Shown here: in pieces, positions 21,319 to 30,262 of the stretch
Layout: each line of letters starts with the position of its first letter
How positions within the stretch are numbered: the stretch's first letter is position 1
DNA from: Actinomycetota bacterium
GTDB lineage: Bacteria > Actinomycetota > Actinomycetes > Nanopelagicales > Nanopelagicaceae
DNA length: 60,648 bases
Assembly: GCA_016870715.1 (NCBI GenBank)
Contig: VGAL01000006.1
Coordinates: forward strand, 1 to 60,648
Direction of reading: 5' to 3'
The notes under the pieces: model-generated
What the model was told of the DNA's origin: nothing
The model's input: only the letters and a program-made list of their open reading frames with translations
The model's database searches: none
Program-made: the position numbers and the translations under genes

Positions 21319-22458
21319 TTATCGAACTTCGACTACTGGCGCCCCGGAACTCTCCATCTCGTCAGCAAGTCGCATCGCCTCTTCGATCAGCACCTCAACA
21401 ATTTGCGCTTCAGGAACTGTCTTAATTACTTCGCCTTTGACGAAGATCTGCCCTTTGCCATTGCCCGAGGCAACGCCTAAATCTGCTTCACGTGCTTCGC
21501 CCGGTCCATTGACTACACACCCCATGACGGCAACGCGAAGTGGCACAGTCATCCCCTCTAAACCTGCCTGCACTCGCTCGGCAAGTGTGTAGACATCAAC
21601 TTGAGCCCTACCGCATGATGGACAGGAGACAATCTCAAGTTTGCGTTGCCGCAGATTTAGGGATTCTAAAATCGAAATTCCCACCTTTACCTCTTCAACA
21701 GGAGGTGCTGAGAGTGAGACGCGAATGGTGTCGCCGATTCCCTCTGAGAGCAAGATTCCAAATGCAACTGCAGATTTGATGGTTCCTTGGAAAAGTGGTC
21801 CTGCCTCTGTGACGCCAAGATGGAGCGGGTAATCACACCTATCGGCAAGGAGGCGATAGGCCTCAACCATTGTCACTGGGTCATGATGTTTGACCGAGAT
21901 CTTGATGTCAGTAAAGCCGTGCTCTTCAAATAATGAGCACTCCCAGAGTGCAGATTCCACAAGCGCTTCAGGAGTGGCCTTTCCATACTTCTTCAGCAAG
22001 CGCGGATCAAGTGAGCCCGCATTTACGCCAATTCGAATTGGTATTCTTGCATCGCCTGCCGCTTTTGCAACTTCTTTAACTTTGTCATCAAATTGTTTGA
22101 TATTCCCTGGATTGACTCGAACGCCGGCGCAGCCAGCATCAATCGCTGCGAAGATGTACTTGGGTTGGAAATGAATATCAGCAACGACGGGAATCTGAGA
22201 CTTCTTAGCGATTGCGGCGAGCGCATCAGCATCGTCTTGGCTCGGAACGGCGACGCGAACAATCTGGCATCCCGATGCGGTCAGCTCTGCGATTTGCTGC
22301 AAGGTGGAGTTGACATCTGCAGTGAGGGTGGTTGCCATCGATTGGACGCTTACCGGGGCGCCTCCACCTACAAGAACTGATCCCAACTTAATTTGGCGAG
22401 TCTTGCGCCGAGGCGCCAGCGGAGCTGGCAGCGGTGCGGGCATTCCCAAATCAACCAT
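21319..22458 (-). CDS. ispG: 4-hydroxy-3-methylbut-2-enyl diphosphate synthase (flavodoxin/ferredoxin)
   Basis: Iron-sulfur enzyme of the MEP isoprenoid pathway. The TIM-barrel segments ([29 protein letters not shown]) are followed by the three-cysteine cluster-binding set: [10 protein letters not shown] and [10 protein letters not shown], plus the catalytic-region glutamate. The 379 residues are normal. CAAGAT ends 6 bases before the ATG; there is no Shine-Dalgarno, so a leaderless start is possible. Together with dxr (two genes upstream) it places two MEP enzymes in one run, with the site-2 protease between them, as in other actinobacteria. Confidence 0.97.
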   Translation of the reverse strand: MVDLGMPAPLPAPLAPRRKTRQIKLGSVLVGGGAPVSVQSMATTLTADVNSTLQQIAELTASGCQIVRVAVPSQDDADALAAIAKKSQIPVVADIHFQPKYIFAAIDAGCAGVRVNPGNIKQFDDKVKEVAKAAGDARIPIRIGVNAGSLDPRLLKKYGKATPEALVESALWECSLFEEHGFTDIKISVKHHDPVTMVEAYRLLADRCDYPLHLGVTEAGPLFQGTIKSAVAFGILLSEGIGDTIRVSLSAPPVEEVKVGISILESLNLRQRKLEIVSCPSCGRAQVDVYTLAERVQAGLEGMTVPLRVAVMGCVVNGPGEAREADLGVASGNGKGQIFVKGEVIKTVPEAQIVEVLIEEAMRLADEMESSGAPVVEVR

Positions 22459-22491
22459 GATGCTATCTTGCCGTACTTGGCTGGAATCTGC

Positions 22492-23733
22492 CTATTGATT
22501 GAGGCGAAGCGGGTTGACGATGTCGGCAAATAATAAAAGGAGTGAGAGTGAAGCGAGCACCGCTATCACCGCCAAGGTGATTGGCATCAATTTCGTGACG
22601 TCAAATGGTGGGGGTGGGGGTAGCCCTCGTCGCTTCGCGCGATTGTGGCGATAGCCATCAAAGAGCGCCACTGCCATGTGACCACCATCGAGCGGAAGAA
22701 GTGGAATGAGATTAAAGATCCCCACAAATACATTGAGGCTGGCAATGATGAGAAGGAAAAAACCAATTTTCTCTGCAAGGGAACCGTTATCACTCGATGC
22801 AGCTTCTCCACTTACCCGTGCCACACCAACGACTCCAACAAGACCCTCAGGATCTCGCTCCTGCCCAGCAAATGCCGAACTAAAGAGCGCAGGAATTTTG
22901 CTCGGCAGCGCGACTAGGGCTCGCGCACTTCCACTCACTAAATTTCCCACTTCGCGCCCAGATTCGGCTACTGCAGAGGGTATGGAATAGCGCGCCAGTT
23001 CACGTTCGCTAATAACGCCAACTATGCCAACGCTCTTTCCGGCACTGACAACTGGTGTAGGAGTTACAGAGACCTCAATCTCCTCGCCATCGCGAAGAAG
23101 GGTGAAGGTCAGTGGTGAGTTGGCGCTACTGCGGATCAACTCCCCTACCCGCTCCCATGAGGTGATCTCCTCTCCGTTTACAGCCGTTATCTCATCGCCT
23201 ACACGTAAACCAGCTTTCGCTGCTGGAGATTGCGGATCTGCGCTTGTACATCCCTGACCACTTAAGGCGTTCTTCTTCACGCAGGGAAGAACTTCAGCTA
23301 AGCGCGTTGATTGTTCTGGGACGCCAACTGCGGCGAAGAAGAGAATCAAAATAAAGAAGGCGAGTAGGAAATGAAGAAAAGAACCAGCGCCTAGCACTAT
23401 CAAGCGTCGCGACACTGAAGATTTGTAAAAGGCTCGCTCTCGATCGCCATCGTCGAGTGGTTCAACCGGAGTCATTCCGGTAATTCGACAGTAACCGCCT
23501 GCAGGAATCGCTTTGATACCAAATTCGGTTTCACCTCGGCGAATTGACCAGATACGAGGGCCAAAGCCGAGGAAGAATTCGGTGACTTTCATTCCAAATT
23601 TTCGAGCAGTGATGTAGTGGCCCCACTCGTGGATCATGATTGACAGGAGCATTGCCACGACAAAGGCGAGAATGCCTATTAGTCCGGCTAGTCCGGCTAG
23701 CCCGGCTATTCCGGCTCCGCTAAAAGTATTCAT
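22492..23733 (-). CDS. rseP: Site-2 type intramembrane zinc protease (RseP/Rip1 family)
   Basis: Membrane-embedded S2P protease that cuts transmembrane anti-sigma factors or other membrane proteins. The zinc motif HEWGH is at residues 35-39 in the first helix, the second ligand region LLPLDGGHMA is near residue 360, and a PDZ domain (PAAKAGLRVGDEITAVNGEEI) lies between. The 413 residues match mycobacterial Rip1. The first residues are an unusual GLAGLAGLIGI repeat encoded by 9-base tandem repeats. Neighbours dxr and ispG are conserved; the substrate in this organism is unknown. Confidence 0.95.
   Translation of the reverse strand: MNTFSGAGIAGLAGLAGLIGILAFVVAMLLSIMIHEWGHYITARKFGMKVTEFFLGFGPRIWSIRRGETEFGIKAIPAGGYCRITGMTPVEPLDDGDRERAFYKSSVSRRLIVLGAGSFLHFLLAFFILILFFAAVGVPEQSTRLAEVLPCVKKNALSGQGCTSADPQSPAAKAGLRVGDEITAVNGEEITSWERVGELIRSSANSPLTFTLLRDGEEIEVSVTPTPVVSAGKSVGIVGVISERELARYSIPSAVAESGREVGNLVSGSARALVALPSKIPALFSSAFAGQERDPEGLVGVVGVARVSGEAASSDNGSLAEKIGFFLLIIASLNVFVGIFNLIPLLPLDGGHMAVALFDGYRHNRAKRRGLPPPPPFDVTKLMPITLAVIAVLASLSLLLLFADIVNPLRLNQ
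23679..23717 (-). repeat. 9-base tandem repeats at the rseP N-terminus
   Basis: About four copies of a 9-base unit (variants of CTAGTCCGG on the plus strand) encode the repeated Gly-Leu-Ala/Ile-Ala-Gly residues 7-19 of RseP. Copy-number change would alter the length of the hydrophobic N-terminus by three residues per unit without shifting frame. Confidence 0.65.
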
Positions 23734-23752
23734 AGCTTAATCATCTTCGTAT

Positions 23753-24916
23753 CTAATGCCTTCCTCGCCTGATCACCATATTGCGCGCCACTCTTCGCGC
23801 ATTCTCTTCAACTGCGCTGACATCATGGACATCTCGCAACTCTGCGCTCACCTCGCCACCTATTTGGCTCAAGACTCCATCCACAATCTCGACGATATCG
23901 GTAAATGAAATTTCCTTGCTGATGAAAGCTGCAACAGCCTCTTCATTGGCTGCATTAAAGGCCGCTGGAGCGCCGCCGCCAACCTCTCCACATCGACGCG
24001 CGAGATCAATCGCTGGAAATCGGAGAGTATCTACCGGTGCAAATTCCCATCTTTGGCTCGTGCCCCATTGCAGTGGTGTAATCGCACCTGCCAGTCGTTC
24101 TGGCCAATTGAGAGCAAGTGAAATCGGCAATGTCATATCCGGTGGGCTCGCCTGTGCAATGACCGAGCCATCGGTGAACTCCACCATGGAGTGCACAATC
24201 GATTGCGGATGGATAACAGCATCAATCTTCGAATAAGGAATATCAAAGAGGAAATGGGCCTCGATAATTTCAAGTCCTTTATTTACCAAAGTTGCTGAGT
24301 TGATTGTTACAACTGGCCCCATGTTCCACGTTGGATGATTGAGCGCTTCATCAACACTTACACTGGAAAGATCCTCGCGTACCCTGAATGGTCCACCACT
24401 TGCCGTGAGTATGACTCGCGCTATTTCCGATCGAGCCCCAGAGCGCATCGCTTGCGCGAGCGCAGAATGTTCAGAATCTACGGCAATCAACTGTCCAGGC
24501 TTGGCAGCGGCAACTACGAGTGGCCCTCCTGCTACCAGTGATTCTTTATTGGCTAATGCAACGTTATTGCCAATCTTCAATGCAGCCAGTGTTGGTTTCA
24601 AACCAATCGAACCGGTCATCGCATTCAGGGTTACATCTGTGGGAATCGCAGCAATCTCTTCAGCAGCGTTCTCTGAAATAATTATCTCGACTCCAGGTAG
24701 GGCATCCTGAAGGACTTTTCGATCTCCCTTCGCCACTCCGACAATCGCCACATCAAATCTTTTTGCTTGCTCGATGAGAAGCGGAGGGTTTTCACCGCCA
24801 GCGGCCAGCGCACTCACCGTGAACTGGGCGCGATTGCGCGCGATTAACGCCAACGCTTGGGTGCCAATTGAACCGGTCGAGCCCAAAATTACGACAGAGC
24901 GAGGGGCGGCGGCCAT
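23753..24916 (-). CDS. dxr: 1-deoxy-D-xylulose-5-phosphate reductoisomerase
   Basis: Converts DXP to 2-C-methyl-erythritol 4-phosphate with NADPH, the committed MEP step. The NADPH-binding GSTGSIGTQAL (residues 12-22), LANKESLVAGG, EHSALAQAM with metal-binding Asp/Glu (VDSEHSA), and HPTWNMG motifs are intact; 387 residues are standard. It is transcribed divergently from an FGGY sugar kinase with only 49 bases between the two ATGs. GAAGAT ends 6 bases before the ATG and no Shine-Dalgarno is visible, suggesting a leaderless message. Confidence 0.97.
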   Translation of the reverse strand: MAAAPRSVVILGSTGSIGTQALALIARNRAQFTVSALAAGGENPPLLIEQAKRFDVAIVGVAKGDRKVLQDALPGVEIIISENAAEEIAAIPTDVTLNAMTGSIGLKPTLAALKIGNNVALANKESLVAGGPLVVAAAKPGQLIAVDSEHSALAQAMRSGARSEIARVILTASGGPFRVREDLSSVSVDEALNHPTWNMGPVVTINSATLVNKGLEIIEAHFLFDIPYSKIDAVIHPQSIVHSMVEFTDGSVIAQASPPDMTLPISLALNWPERLAGAITPLQWGTSQRWEFAPVDTLRFPAIDLARRCGEVGGGAPAAFNAANEEAVAAFISKEISFTDIVEIVDGVLSQIGGEVSAELRDVHDVSAVEENARRVARNMVIRRGRH

Positions 24917-24953
24917 GGGCTTATCTTCCCAGTTGGCCCCTGAATTATCACCT

Positions 24954-24959
24954 TAGGAT
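24954..24959 (+). promoter_or_regulatory. -10 box of a probable leaderless FGGY-kinase promoter
   Basis: TAGGAT followed by AAATCC and the ATG at 24966. The 49-base divergent region shared with dxr must carry both promoters, so their -35 regions would overlap. Confidence 0.5.
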
Positions 24960-24965
24960 AAATCC

Positions 24966-26420
24966 ATGGCCACGCGTGATGTCATCCTGGGATTGGATCT
25001 TGGGACCTCCTCCCTCAAGGGGATTTTTATCAACGCAACAGGCGAGATTCTCGATAAATACCAGGTGGCGATTTCACTCCACCGCGAGGGTGAGGTTGTC
25101 GAACAAGATGCACGGGAGTATCTCTCTGCACTCGCGCAATTGATTGACCTTGATAAGAGAAATCGCTCATGGATTTCGCAGATAAAAGGAATTGGATTAT
25201 CGGGTCATACCCCGTCACTGGTGGCAATCGATGAAGAAGGTCTGCCCACTGCACCTGTAATGATTTGGCAAGATAATCGCGCAATAGCCGAAGCGCGTGA
25301 GTTAGAAGATCGTTTTGGAGATCCACGTGAGATTGTCGGGACTTCCCTACCGTGGTCGCCATCGGCTACCGCTGCTAAGGCTTTCTGGTTACGGCGCAAT
25401 CGTCCTGATTCGGCGGCAAAGACACGGTGGCTATTACAACCAAAGGATTTCCTCGGTTTTCATCTCACAGGTAGCGCAATCTCAGATCCCTGGTCAACTA
25501 AAGGATTATGCAATGTCCGAACGAAGAGCAACGCTCTACCCGTTCTTGAGTTCATTCAGTGGAGTTCGCAGGTAGTTCCCGAGCTTCGCGATGGTTTCAC
25601 TTCACGAGGTATAACTACCAGTGCGGCTGCTACAAGGTTTGGGATTCCCGAAGGTATCTCAGTCAGCGTTGGTTGGTCAGATGCAATGTGTGGCATGCTC
25701 GCTCTTGGCGCGTTTGCGCAACCTGCCTCCTTCATAATTACCGGAACTTCGGCGATTGTTGGTACATCAAGTGCAACTGAGCCAGCTGAGGATCAACCTC
25801 TATACGTGATTCCACGCGGTAGCGCTCCCTACCCAGTCCTCTTTGGTCCAACACAGATGAGCGGTGGCTCAATATCGTGGGCTGCAAAACTTTTTGGGAT
25901 TAGTGAGAGCAATCTAGTAATTCGTGGCGCCTCTGATCAGAGTGATCGAGTACCTATATATCTTCCTTACATCGCCGGTGAGCGCGCACCACTCTGGCGA
26001 AATGACATCCGAGGAAGCTTCTCTGATATTTCAATCTCAGATGGAGCCAGCGCCTTCGCGCGTGCGACAATGGAGGGCATCTGCTTTGCGGAACGACAAG
26101 TTCTCGAGTTGAGTCAGAAGTTAAGCAACTCTCCCGCCGCGGAAATTATCTTGAGTGGAAAGGCAGGCAATGACCCCCACTGGTTAGCCACTCGCCTGCG
26201 CACCATGGGTCAATCACTGCGGATAGTCAATGATCTGGAGATCACCTGTAGAGGTTCAGCGATTTTGGCAGATGCAATGCTTACTGGCGATATTGCTACA
26301 AGTACCCATGCGCTTATGGTCTCGGGAAGTGTGCATCATCCATCTCCAGCAGAGATTGTTTATGGAGAACGAACATACAATCGTTTTATTGAAAAACAGC
26401 GGTCGTTACTTGCAGAGTAA
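24966..26420 (+). CDS. FGGY family carbohydrate kinase (xylulokinase-like)
   Basis: ATP-dependent sugar kinase with the ASKHA fold. The phosphate-1 loop GLDLGTSSLKG is at residues 9-19, the sugar-contact WQDNR at 101-105 as in xylulokinases, the catalytic base D239 in VGWSDAMCG, phosphate-2 ITGTS at 258-262, and ERAPLWRNDIRGSF in the C-terminal lobe. The adenine-binding loop is the divergent SGKAGNDPHW. The 484 residues are full length. No xylose isomerase or sugar transporter is adjacent; the neighbours are dxr (divergent) and gabT (downstream). Xylulokinases can phosphorylate 1-deoxyxylulose, so salvage of deoxyxylulose into the MEP pathway is a plausible alternative to xylulose use. Family certain, substrate uncertain. 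Confidence 0.9.
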   Translation: MATRDVILGLDLGTSSLKGIFINATGEILDKYQVAISLHREGEVVEQDAREYLSALAQLIDLDKRNRSWISQIKGIGLSGHTPSLVAIDEEGLPTAPVMIWQDNRAIAEARELEDRFGDPREIVGTSLPWSPSATAAKAFWLRRNRPDSAAKTRWLLQPKDFLGFHLTGSAISDPWSTKGLCNVRTKSNALPVLEFIQWSSQVVPELRDGFTSRGITTSAAATRFGIPEGISVSVGWSDAMCGMLALGAFAQPASFIITGTSAIVGTSSATEPAEDQPLYVIPRGSAPYPVLFGPTQMSGGSISWAAKLFGISESNLVIRGASDQSDRVPIYLPYIAGERAPLWRNDIRGSFSDISISDGASAFARATMEGICFAERQVLELSQKLSNSPAAEIILSGKAGNDPHWLATRLRTMGQSLRIVNDLEITCRGSAILADAMLTGDIATSTHALMVSGSVHHPSPAEIVYGERTYNRFIEKQRSLLAE

Positions 26421-26460
26421 GGTAATAGCGGGGCAAATAGCGGACTTTCCATCAGTTCAG

Positions 26461-26466
26461 TACGCT
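26461..26466 (+). promoter_or_regulatory. -10 box of a probable leaderless gabT promoter
   Basis: TACGCT, then AGGAAT, then ATG at 26473. The same hexamer at the same distance precedes the aldehyde dehydrogenase gene at 35819, another enzyme of the proposed pathway, which hints at common control. Confidence 0.5.
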
Positions 26467-26472
26467 AGGAAT

Positions 26473-27810
26473 ATGTCACGGGCACCGATTCCGCAGCAAC
26501 GTGTAGTCAAAACCGCTATTCCCGGGCCGAAATCTCAAGAACTCATCGCCCGACGGAGTGAAGCAGTCAGTGCCTCCTTAGGTATGGCAATCCCCGTATT
26601 CGTAAAAGAGGCTGGCGGTGGTGTCATTGTCGATGTTGATGGCAACTCGATTATTGATATGGGCGCTGGTATTGCGGTAGTAAATGTCGGAAACTCAGCT
26701 GATCGCGTTATTGATCGAGTAGTAGAACAAGTCAATTCTTTCACTCACACCTGTTTCATGGTCGCTCCCTATCAAGGGTATGTCGAAGTCTGTGAAGCCC
26801 TAAATCGTCTCACTCCAGGTTCGCATCGAAAGAAATCAGCGCTATTTAATTCTGGGGCTGAAGCAGTCGAAAATGCCATCAAAGTTGCGCGTATCTTCAC
26901 TAAACGAAGTGCAGTCATCGTCTTCGAACATGGCTACCACGGGCGGACAAATCTCACGATGGGAATGACTGCCAAGAACATGCCATATAAAGAGGGCTTT
27001 GGCCCCTTCGCACCTGAGATTTATCGAATGCCGATGGCCTACCCATTCCGTTGGCTTGGCGACCATAAGAAAATTACCAGCGAAGCGCTAGATCTCATCA
27101 CACATAAAATCGAAAAGGAAGTAGGTTTACAGAACGTTGCCGCAATTGTCATTGAGCCTATTCAAGGTGAGGGTGGTTTTATCGTTCCACCTAAAGGATT
27201 CCTTCCCGGTCTTGCAAACTTTGCAAAAGAAATTGGTGCGCTCTTTGTTGCCGATGAAGTACAGACTGGCTTTGCGCGCACTGGGGACATGTTCGGATGT
27301 GATGACGAAGCGGTAATTCCCGATCTCATCACTACTGCTAAAGGAATTGCTGGTGGGCTACCGCTTGCTGGCCTTACTGGACGGGCAGAGATCATGGATA
27401 GCGTCCACTTGAGTGGATTAGGTGGAACTTTTGGTGGTTCACCAATTTCATGTGCCGCTGCTCTAGGAGCTATTGAGACTATTGAGAAGGAAAATCTTGT
27501 CGGAAAAGCCCGTGCGATCGGTGCAATTATGGTCGCCGAGCTTCACGCGATGGCGAAAAAATATCCAGTAATTGGTGAAGTGCGGGGTCGTGGCGCAATG
27601 CAAGCCATTGAACTTGTCCTTCCTGGAACTACAGAACCTAACCCAGCTGCGATGCAGGCGATTGTGAAGTATTGCCAGAGTAAAGGTGTATTACTACTTA
27701 CAGCTGGCACTTACAGCAATGTGATCCGATTCCTACCACCACTGGTGATGCCAGAACATCTCCTGCGCGAGGCTCTAGGAATAGTTGAAGAAGCGCTCGC
27801 TTCTCTATAA
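26473..27810 (+). CDS. gabT: 4-aminobutyrate aminotransferase
   Basis: PLP-dependent class III aminotransferase that converts GABA and 2-oxoglutarate to succinate semialdehyde and glutamate. The PLP lysine is K290 in TTAKGIAGGLPLAG; FNSGAEAVENAIKVAR, EPIQGEGGF and FVADEVQTGFARTG are diagnostic of GabT. With 445 residues from ATG 26473 it has the usual length. The in-frame extension back to 26230 lies inside the kinase gene in another frame and is rejected. It ends 4 bases from the convergent ureohydrolase gene. No gabD is in the window, so the succinate semialdehyde step must be encoded elsewhere or by the aldehyde dehydrogenase here. Confidence 0.93.
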   Translation: MSRAPIPQQRVVKTAIPGPKSQELIARRSEAVSASLGMAIPVFVKEAGGGVIVDVDGNSIIDMGAGIAVVNVGNSADRVIDRVVEQVNSFTHTCFMVAPYQGYVEVCEALNRLTPGSHRKKSALFNSGAEAVENAIKVARIFTKRSAVIVFEHGYHGRTNLTMGMTAKNMPYKEGFGPFAPEIYRMPMAYPFRWLGDHKKITSEALDLITHKIEKEVGLQNVAAIVIEPIQGEGGFIVPPKGFLPGLANFAKEIGALFVADEVQTGFARTGDMFGCDDEAVIPDLITTAKGIAGGLPLAGLTGRAEIMDSVHLSGLGGTFGGSPISCAAALGAIETIEKENLVGKARAIGAIMVAELHAMAKKYPVIGEVRGRGAMQAIELVLPGTTEPNPAAMQAIVKYCQSKGVLLLTAGTYSNVIRFLPPLVMPEHLLREALGIVEEALASL

Positions 27811-27814
27811 ACAG

Positions 27815-28813
27815 TTAACGATCGAGCAGATTCTGAGTTGGTGAATAGGGCTGACCACTCTTTCTTTTTGCGATAGCGCTGAGCGCTTCGAGCACCACTC
27901 GATTGGCAAGAATTGCAGTGATGTCGGCAGAATCAAATGGCGGCGCGACTTCGACGATATCTATACCCACAACTGGCAGTTCAAGGCAGATGCGGCGAAC
28001 CGCTTCGAGTAATTCTCTGCTTGTCATACCACCTGGCTCTGGAGTGCCGGTACCAGGCGCCATTCCTGGATCAACGACGTCGATATCGACAGAGAGGAAG
28101 ACGCCATCGCAATCCTGAGTCAGGGTTGCGAAGGATTCGTCGAGGACCGCTTCAAGACCTCTATGATGGAGCTCTGTCATCTCGTAAGAGCGCATCCTTT
28201 GATCACGCATCCAATTGAGCGTTGCATTATCAGGCCAATACCCGCGTAATCCCAATTGCAAGAATCGATCACCACGCACATCGCCATTCTCAATTAATCG
28301 TCGCATAGGAGTGCCGTGTCCCACCAACGCACCCATCTGCAAATCGCCAGTATCTGCATGGGCATCAAAGTGGATCATGGAAATCTTCCCCTTGCCGCGA
28401 TGGGCAGCAATGCCGGCGACATCAGCTGATGCAATGGAGTGATCGCCACCAAGAACTACCGGAATTGCCCCGACACGAGAGATCGTCTCGGTTGCAGCGC
28501 GAAGAACAGCGAGCGATTCTTCAAGATTTCCTGGCGGCATCATGAGGTCACCAGCATCAGCAATCTTTAATTCTTTAAGTGCATCGATGCGAAGCGCTAA
28601 ATGTGGACGTTCACCATCATGAGGAAGGTAATCACCCATTCGAATTGCTTGCGGCCCAAATTTTGCACCTGAACGATGTGATGTGCCGCTATCTATAGGA
28701 GCGCCAACAATCACCACATCAAGGCCTTCGTAACTTGAAGGCTCGGCGAGATCGCAACGAGGAATTCCAAGGAAGGTGAAATCCGGACCATAGAGGTTGC
28801 CGTGATTTGCCAT
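27815..28813 (-). CDS. speB: Ureohydrolase family protein (agmatinase or guanidinobutyrase)
   Basis: Binuclear manganese hydrolase that releases urea from a guanidino compound. The metal motifs GGDHS, DAHAD and SVDIDVVDP are intact, as is GTGTPEPGGMTSRELL. At 332 residues it fits agmatinase (agmatine to putrescine), and the neighbouring polyamine importer supports that. However gabT lies immediately beside it, and guanidinobutyrase (4-guanidinobutanoate to GABA) or a guanidine/guanidinopropionate hydrolase belongs to the same family and cannot be excluded by eye. It follows the FAD oxidoreductase on the same strand by 12 bases, so the two are likely co-transcribed. Confidence 0.85.
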   Translation of the reverse strand: MANHGNLYGPDFTFLGIPRCDLAEPSSYEGLDVVIVGAPIDSGTSHRSGAKFGPQAIRMGDYLPHDGERPHLALRIDALKELKIADAGDLMMPPGNLEESLAVLRAATETISRVGAIPVVLGGDHSIASADVAGIAAHRGKGKISMIHFDAHADTGDLQMGALVGHGTPMRRLIENGDVRGDRFLQLGLRGYWPDNATLNWMRDQRMRSYEMTELHHRGLEAVLDESFATLTQDCDGVFLSVDIDVVDPGMAPGTGTPEPGGMTSRELLEAVRRICLELPVVGIDIVEVAPPFDSADITAILANRVVLEALSAIAKRKSGQPYSPTQNLLDR

Positions 28814-28825
28814 ACCTAAGGGTAC

Positions 28826-30238
28826 TTAAGAATCAAAGCCCAAGCCAAGGCGATCGAGGGTGCGTAGCCAGAGGTTACGTTTGCCACCATTCTCATCGGC
28901 TCGATTGATAGACCAGCGCGTGATTTGGATAAAGAAGAATCGAAATGGCTCCGGCGGAAAGGCTAGTGGCTTACTTCGCACCATGGTCAAACGAGTCCGC
29001 TCATTATCTTCACCATCAAGTAGATCAAGCATCACCTGCGCGCCAAAGCGGGTAGCAGCCACTCCCAAGCCGGTATACCCAAGAACGCTCACCACTCTCT
29101 CATCTTTTGACTGGCTCCAAAATGGTGAGAATCTCGTGCAGGTATCAATCGCACCACCCCAGGCATGAGTAAATTTAATTCCCTCCAATTGTGGGAAGGT
29201 CTTTAGGAAGTGATCGACCAATTTCACATAAGTCTCAGGGCGGAATTCATACTCACGGGCAACTCGTCCTCGGAAGTTATAGATCGCATCCCAACCGCCC
29301 CAGACGATGCAATTATCATCTGTTAAGCGGTAATAATGGAATTGATGGCCCGAATCAGAGATCCCTTCGCGCTCACTCCAACCAATGCTCTTTAATTGCT
29401 CAGGCGTGAGAGGTTCAGTAACGATCTGATAGTCATAAACCGGAACAACAAATTTACGTAAATTCTTCTGCAAAGTTGGGAATACGTTTGTCGCTAACGC
29501 AACTCGTTGCGCCTTTGCAAAACCATATGCGGTATGCAGAATCACTCCATCATCGAGATTTTCTAACCACTGCACTTGAGAGTTCTCAAAGATTTCAACG
29601 CCGAGAGAGAGGCAGGCTTTTTCGAGCCCCCAGACCAGCCGGGCAGGATCAACGAGAGCGGTTCCATCATGATCGAATAATCCACCTTCATAGATCGGTG
29701 AGTGCACTCGCGCTTGGATCGCTTCCTTATCGAGGAACTCGACATCATCTCCGATGCGATTGCGCTCCTCAGCCTCCTCGCGCATTCCCTCTAACTGCCA
29801 TGGTTCGATAGCAACTCGAAGTTCACCAGTCCACTCCCAATTACATTGGATGTTGTACTTGTTTATAGTCTCTTCAATTGCCTCAAGATTCTCGCGCCCT
29901 AAGCGAGAGATTACTTCCATCTCATCGGCAAATCGTCGTTTGCCATTGGTCCATCCATGGGTCAGTGAGTAATTGCAGAATCCGCCATTGCGACCAGAGG
30001 CCCCTGCTCCCGTCTCGCGCATCTCGATAATTACTACGCGCCAATCGGGGTGTTTCTCCTTTGCAAGGAGGGCAGTCCACAATCCGGTGTAGCCAGCGCC
30101 AACAATTGCTAAGTCCGCTTCAATTTCTCCAACGAGGGCTGAGTGCGCACTCGGTTCAAGCGGGTCGGCATCCAGCCAATAGAGATCTGGCTGAGCATCT
30201 TTGAGGTGGCGAACGATTCGTGGGTCGATGGTGGCCAT
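28826..30238 (-). CDS. FAD-dependent amine/amino acid oxidoreductase (DadA/PuuB-like)
   Basis: Flavoprotein of the D-amino acid oxidase superfamily. The dinucleotide-binding motif is AIVGAGYTGLWTALLAKE (about residues 44-61), followed by the [20 protein letters not shown] flavin motif and the C-terminal WGGAIDTCTRFSPFW and LGYTGLGVAATRFGAQ. Such enzymes oxidise amines, gamma-glutamylputrescine or N-methylated amino acids. I use ATG 30238 (470 residues); the upstream TTG at 30253 is inside a perfect hairpin. No Shine-Dalgarno precedes the ATG. It sits between the pot operon and the ureohydrolase gene, so a putrescine, agmatine or related amine substrate is inferred. It is a distant paralogue of the gene at 38544. 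Confidence 0.87.
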   Translation of the reverse strand: MATIDPRIVRHLKDAQPDLYWLDADPLEPSAHSALVGEIEADLAIVGAGYTGLWTALLAKEKHPDWRVVIIEMRETGAGASGRNGGFCNYSLTHGWTNGKRRFADEMEVISRLGRENLEAIEETINKYNIQCNWEWTGELRVAIEPWQLEGMREEAEERNRIGDDVEFLDKEAIQARVHSPIYEGGLFDHDGTALVDPARLVWGLEKACLSLGVEIFENSQVQWLENLDDGVILHTAYGFAKAQRVALATNVFPTLQKNLRKFVVPVYDYQIVTEPLTPEQLKSIGWSEREGISDSGHQFHYYRLTDDNCIVWGGWDAIYNFRGRVAREYEFRPETYVKLVDHFLKTFPQLEGIKFTHAWGGAIDTCTRFSPFWSQSKDERVVSVLGYTGLGVAATRFGAQVMLDLLDGEDNERTRLTMVRSKPLAFPPEPFRFFFIQITRWSINRADENGGKRNLWLRTLDRLGLGFDS

Positions 30239-30244
30239 CGAAAT

Positions 30245-30262
30245 ATCCGGCAAGAGCCGGAT
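30245..30262 (-). terminator. Perfect hairpin between potC and the FAD oxidoreductase gene
   Basis: ATCCGGC (30245-30251) and GCCGGAT (30256-30262) pair around a 4-base loop, ending 6 bases before the oxidoreductase ATG; ATTTCG follows on the minus strand. The 126-base region 30239-30364 is otherwise empty of coding potential, with GC-rich palindromes (CCCGGG, TCCGGA). It may be the end of the pot transcript, a processing site, or a translational control element. Confidence 0.5.

Noticed and set aside
26230-26472. An N-terminal extension of gabT lying inside the FGGY kinase gene
   Set aside because: The extension does not resemble aminotransferases and would overlap 190 bases of a well-supported gene; ATG 26473 with its TACGCT box fits the family length.
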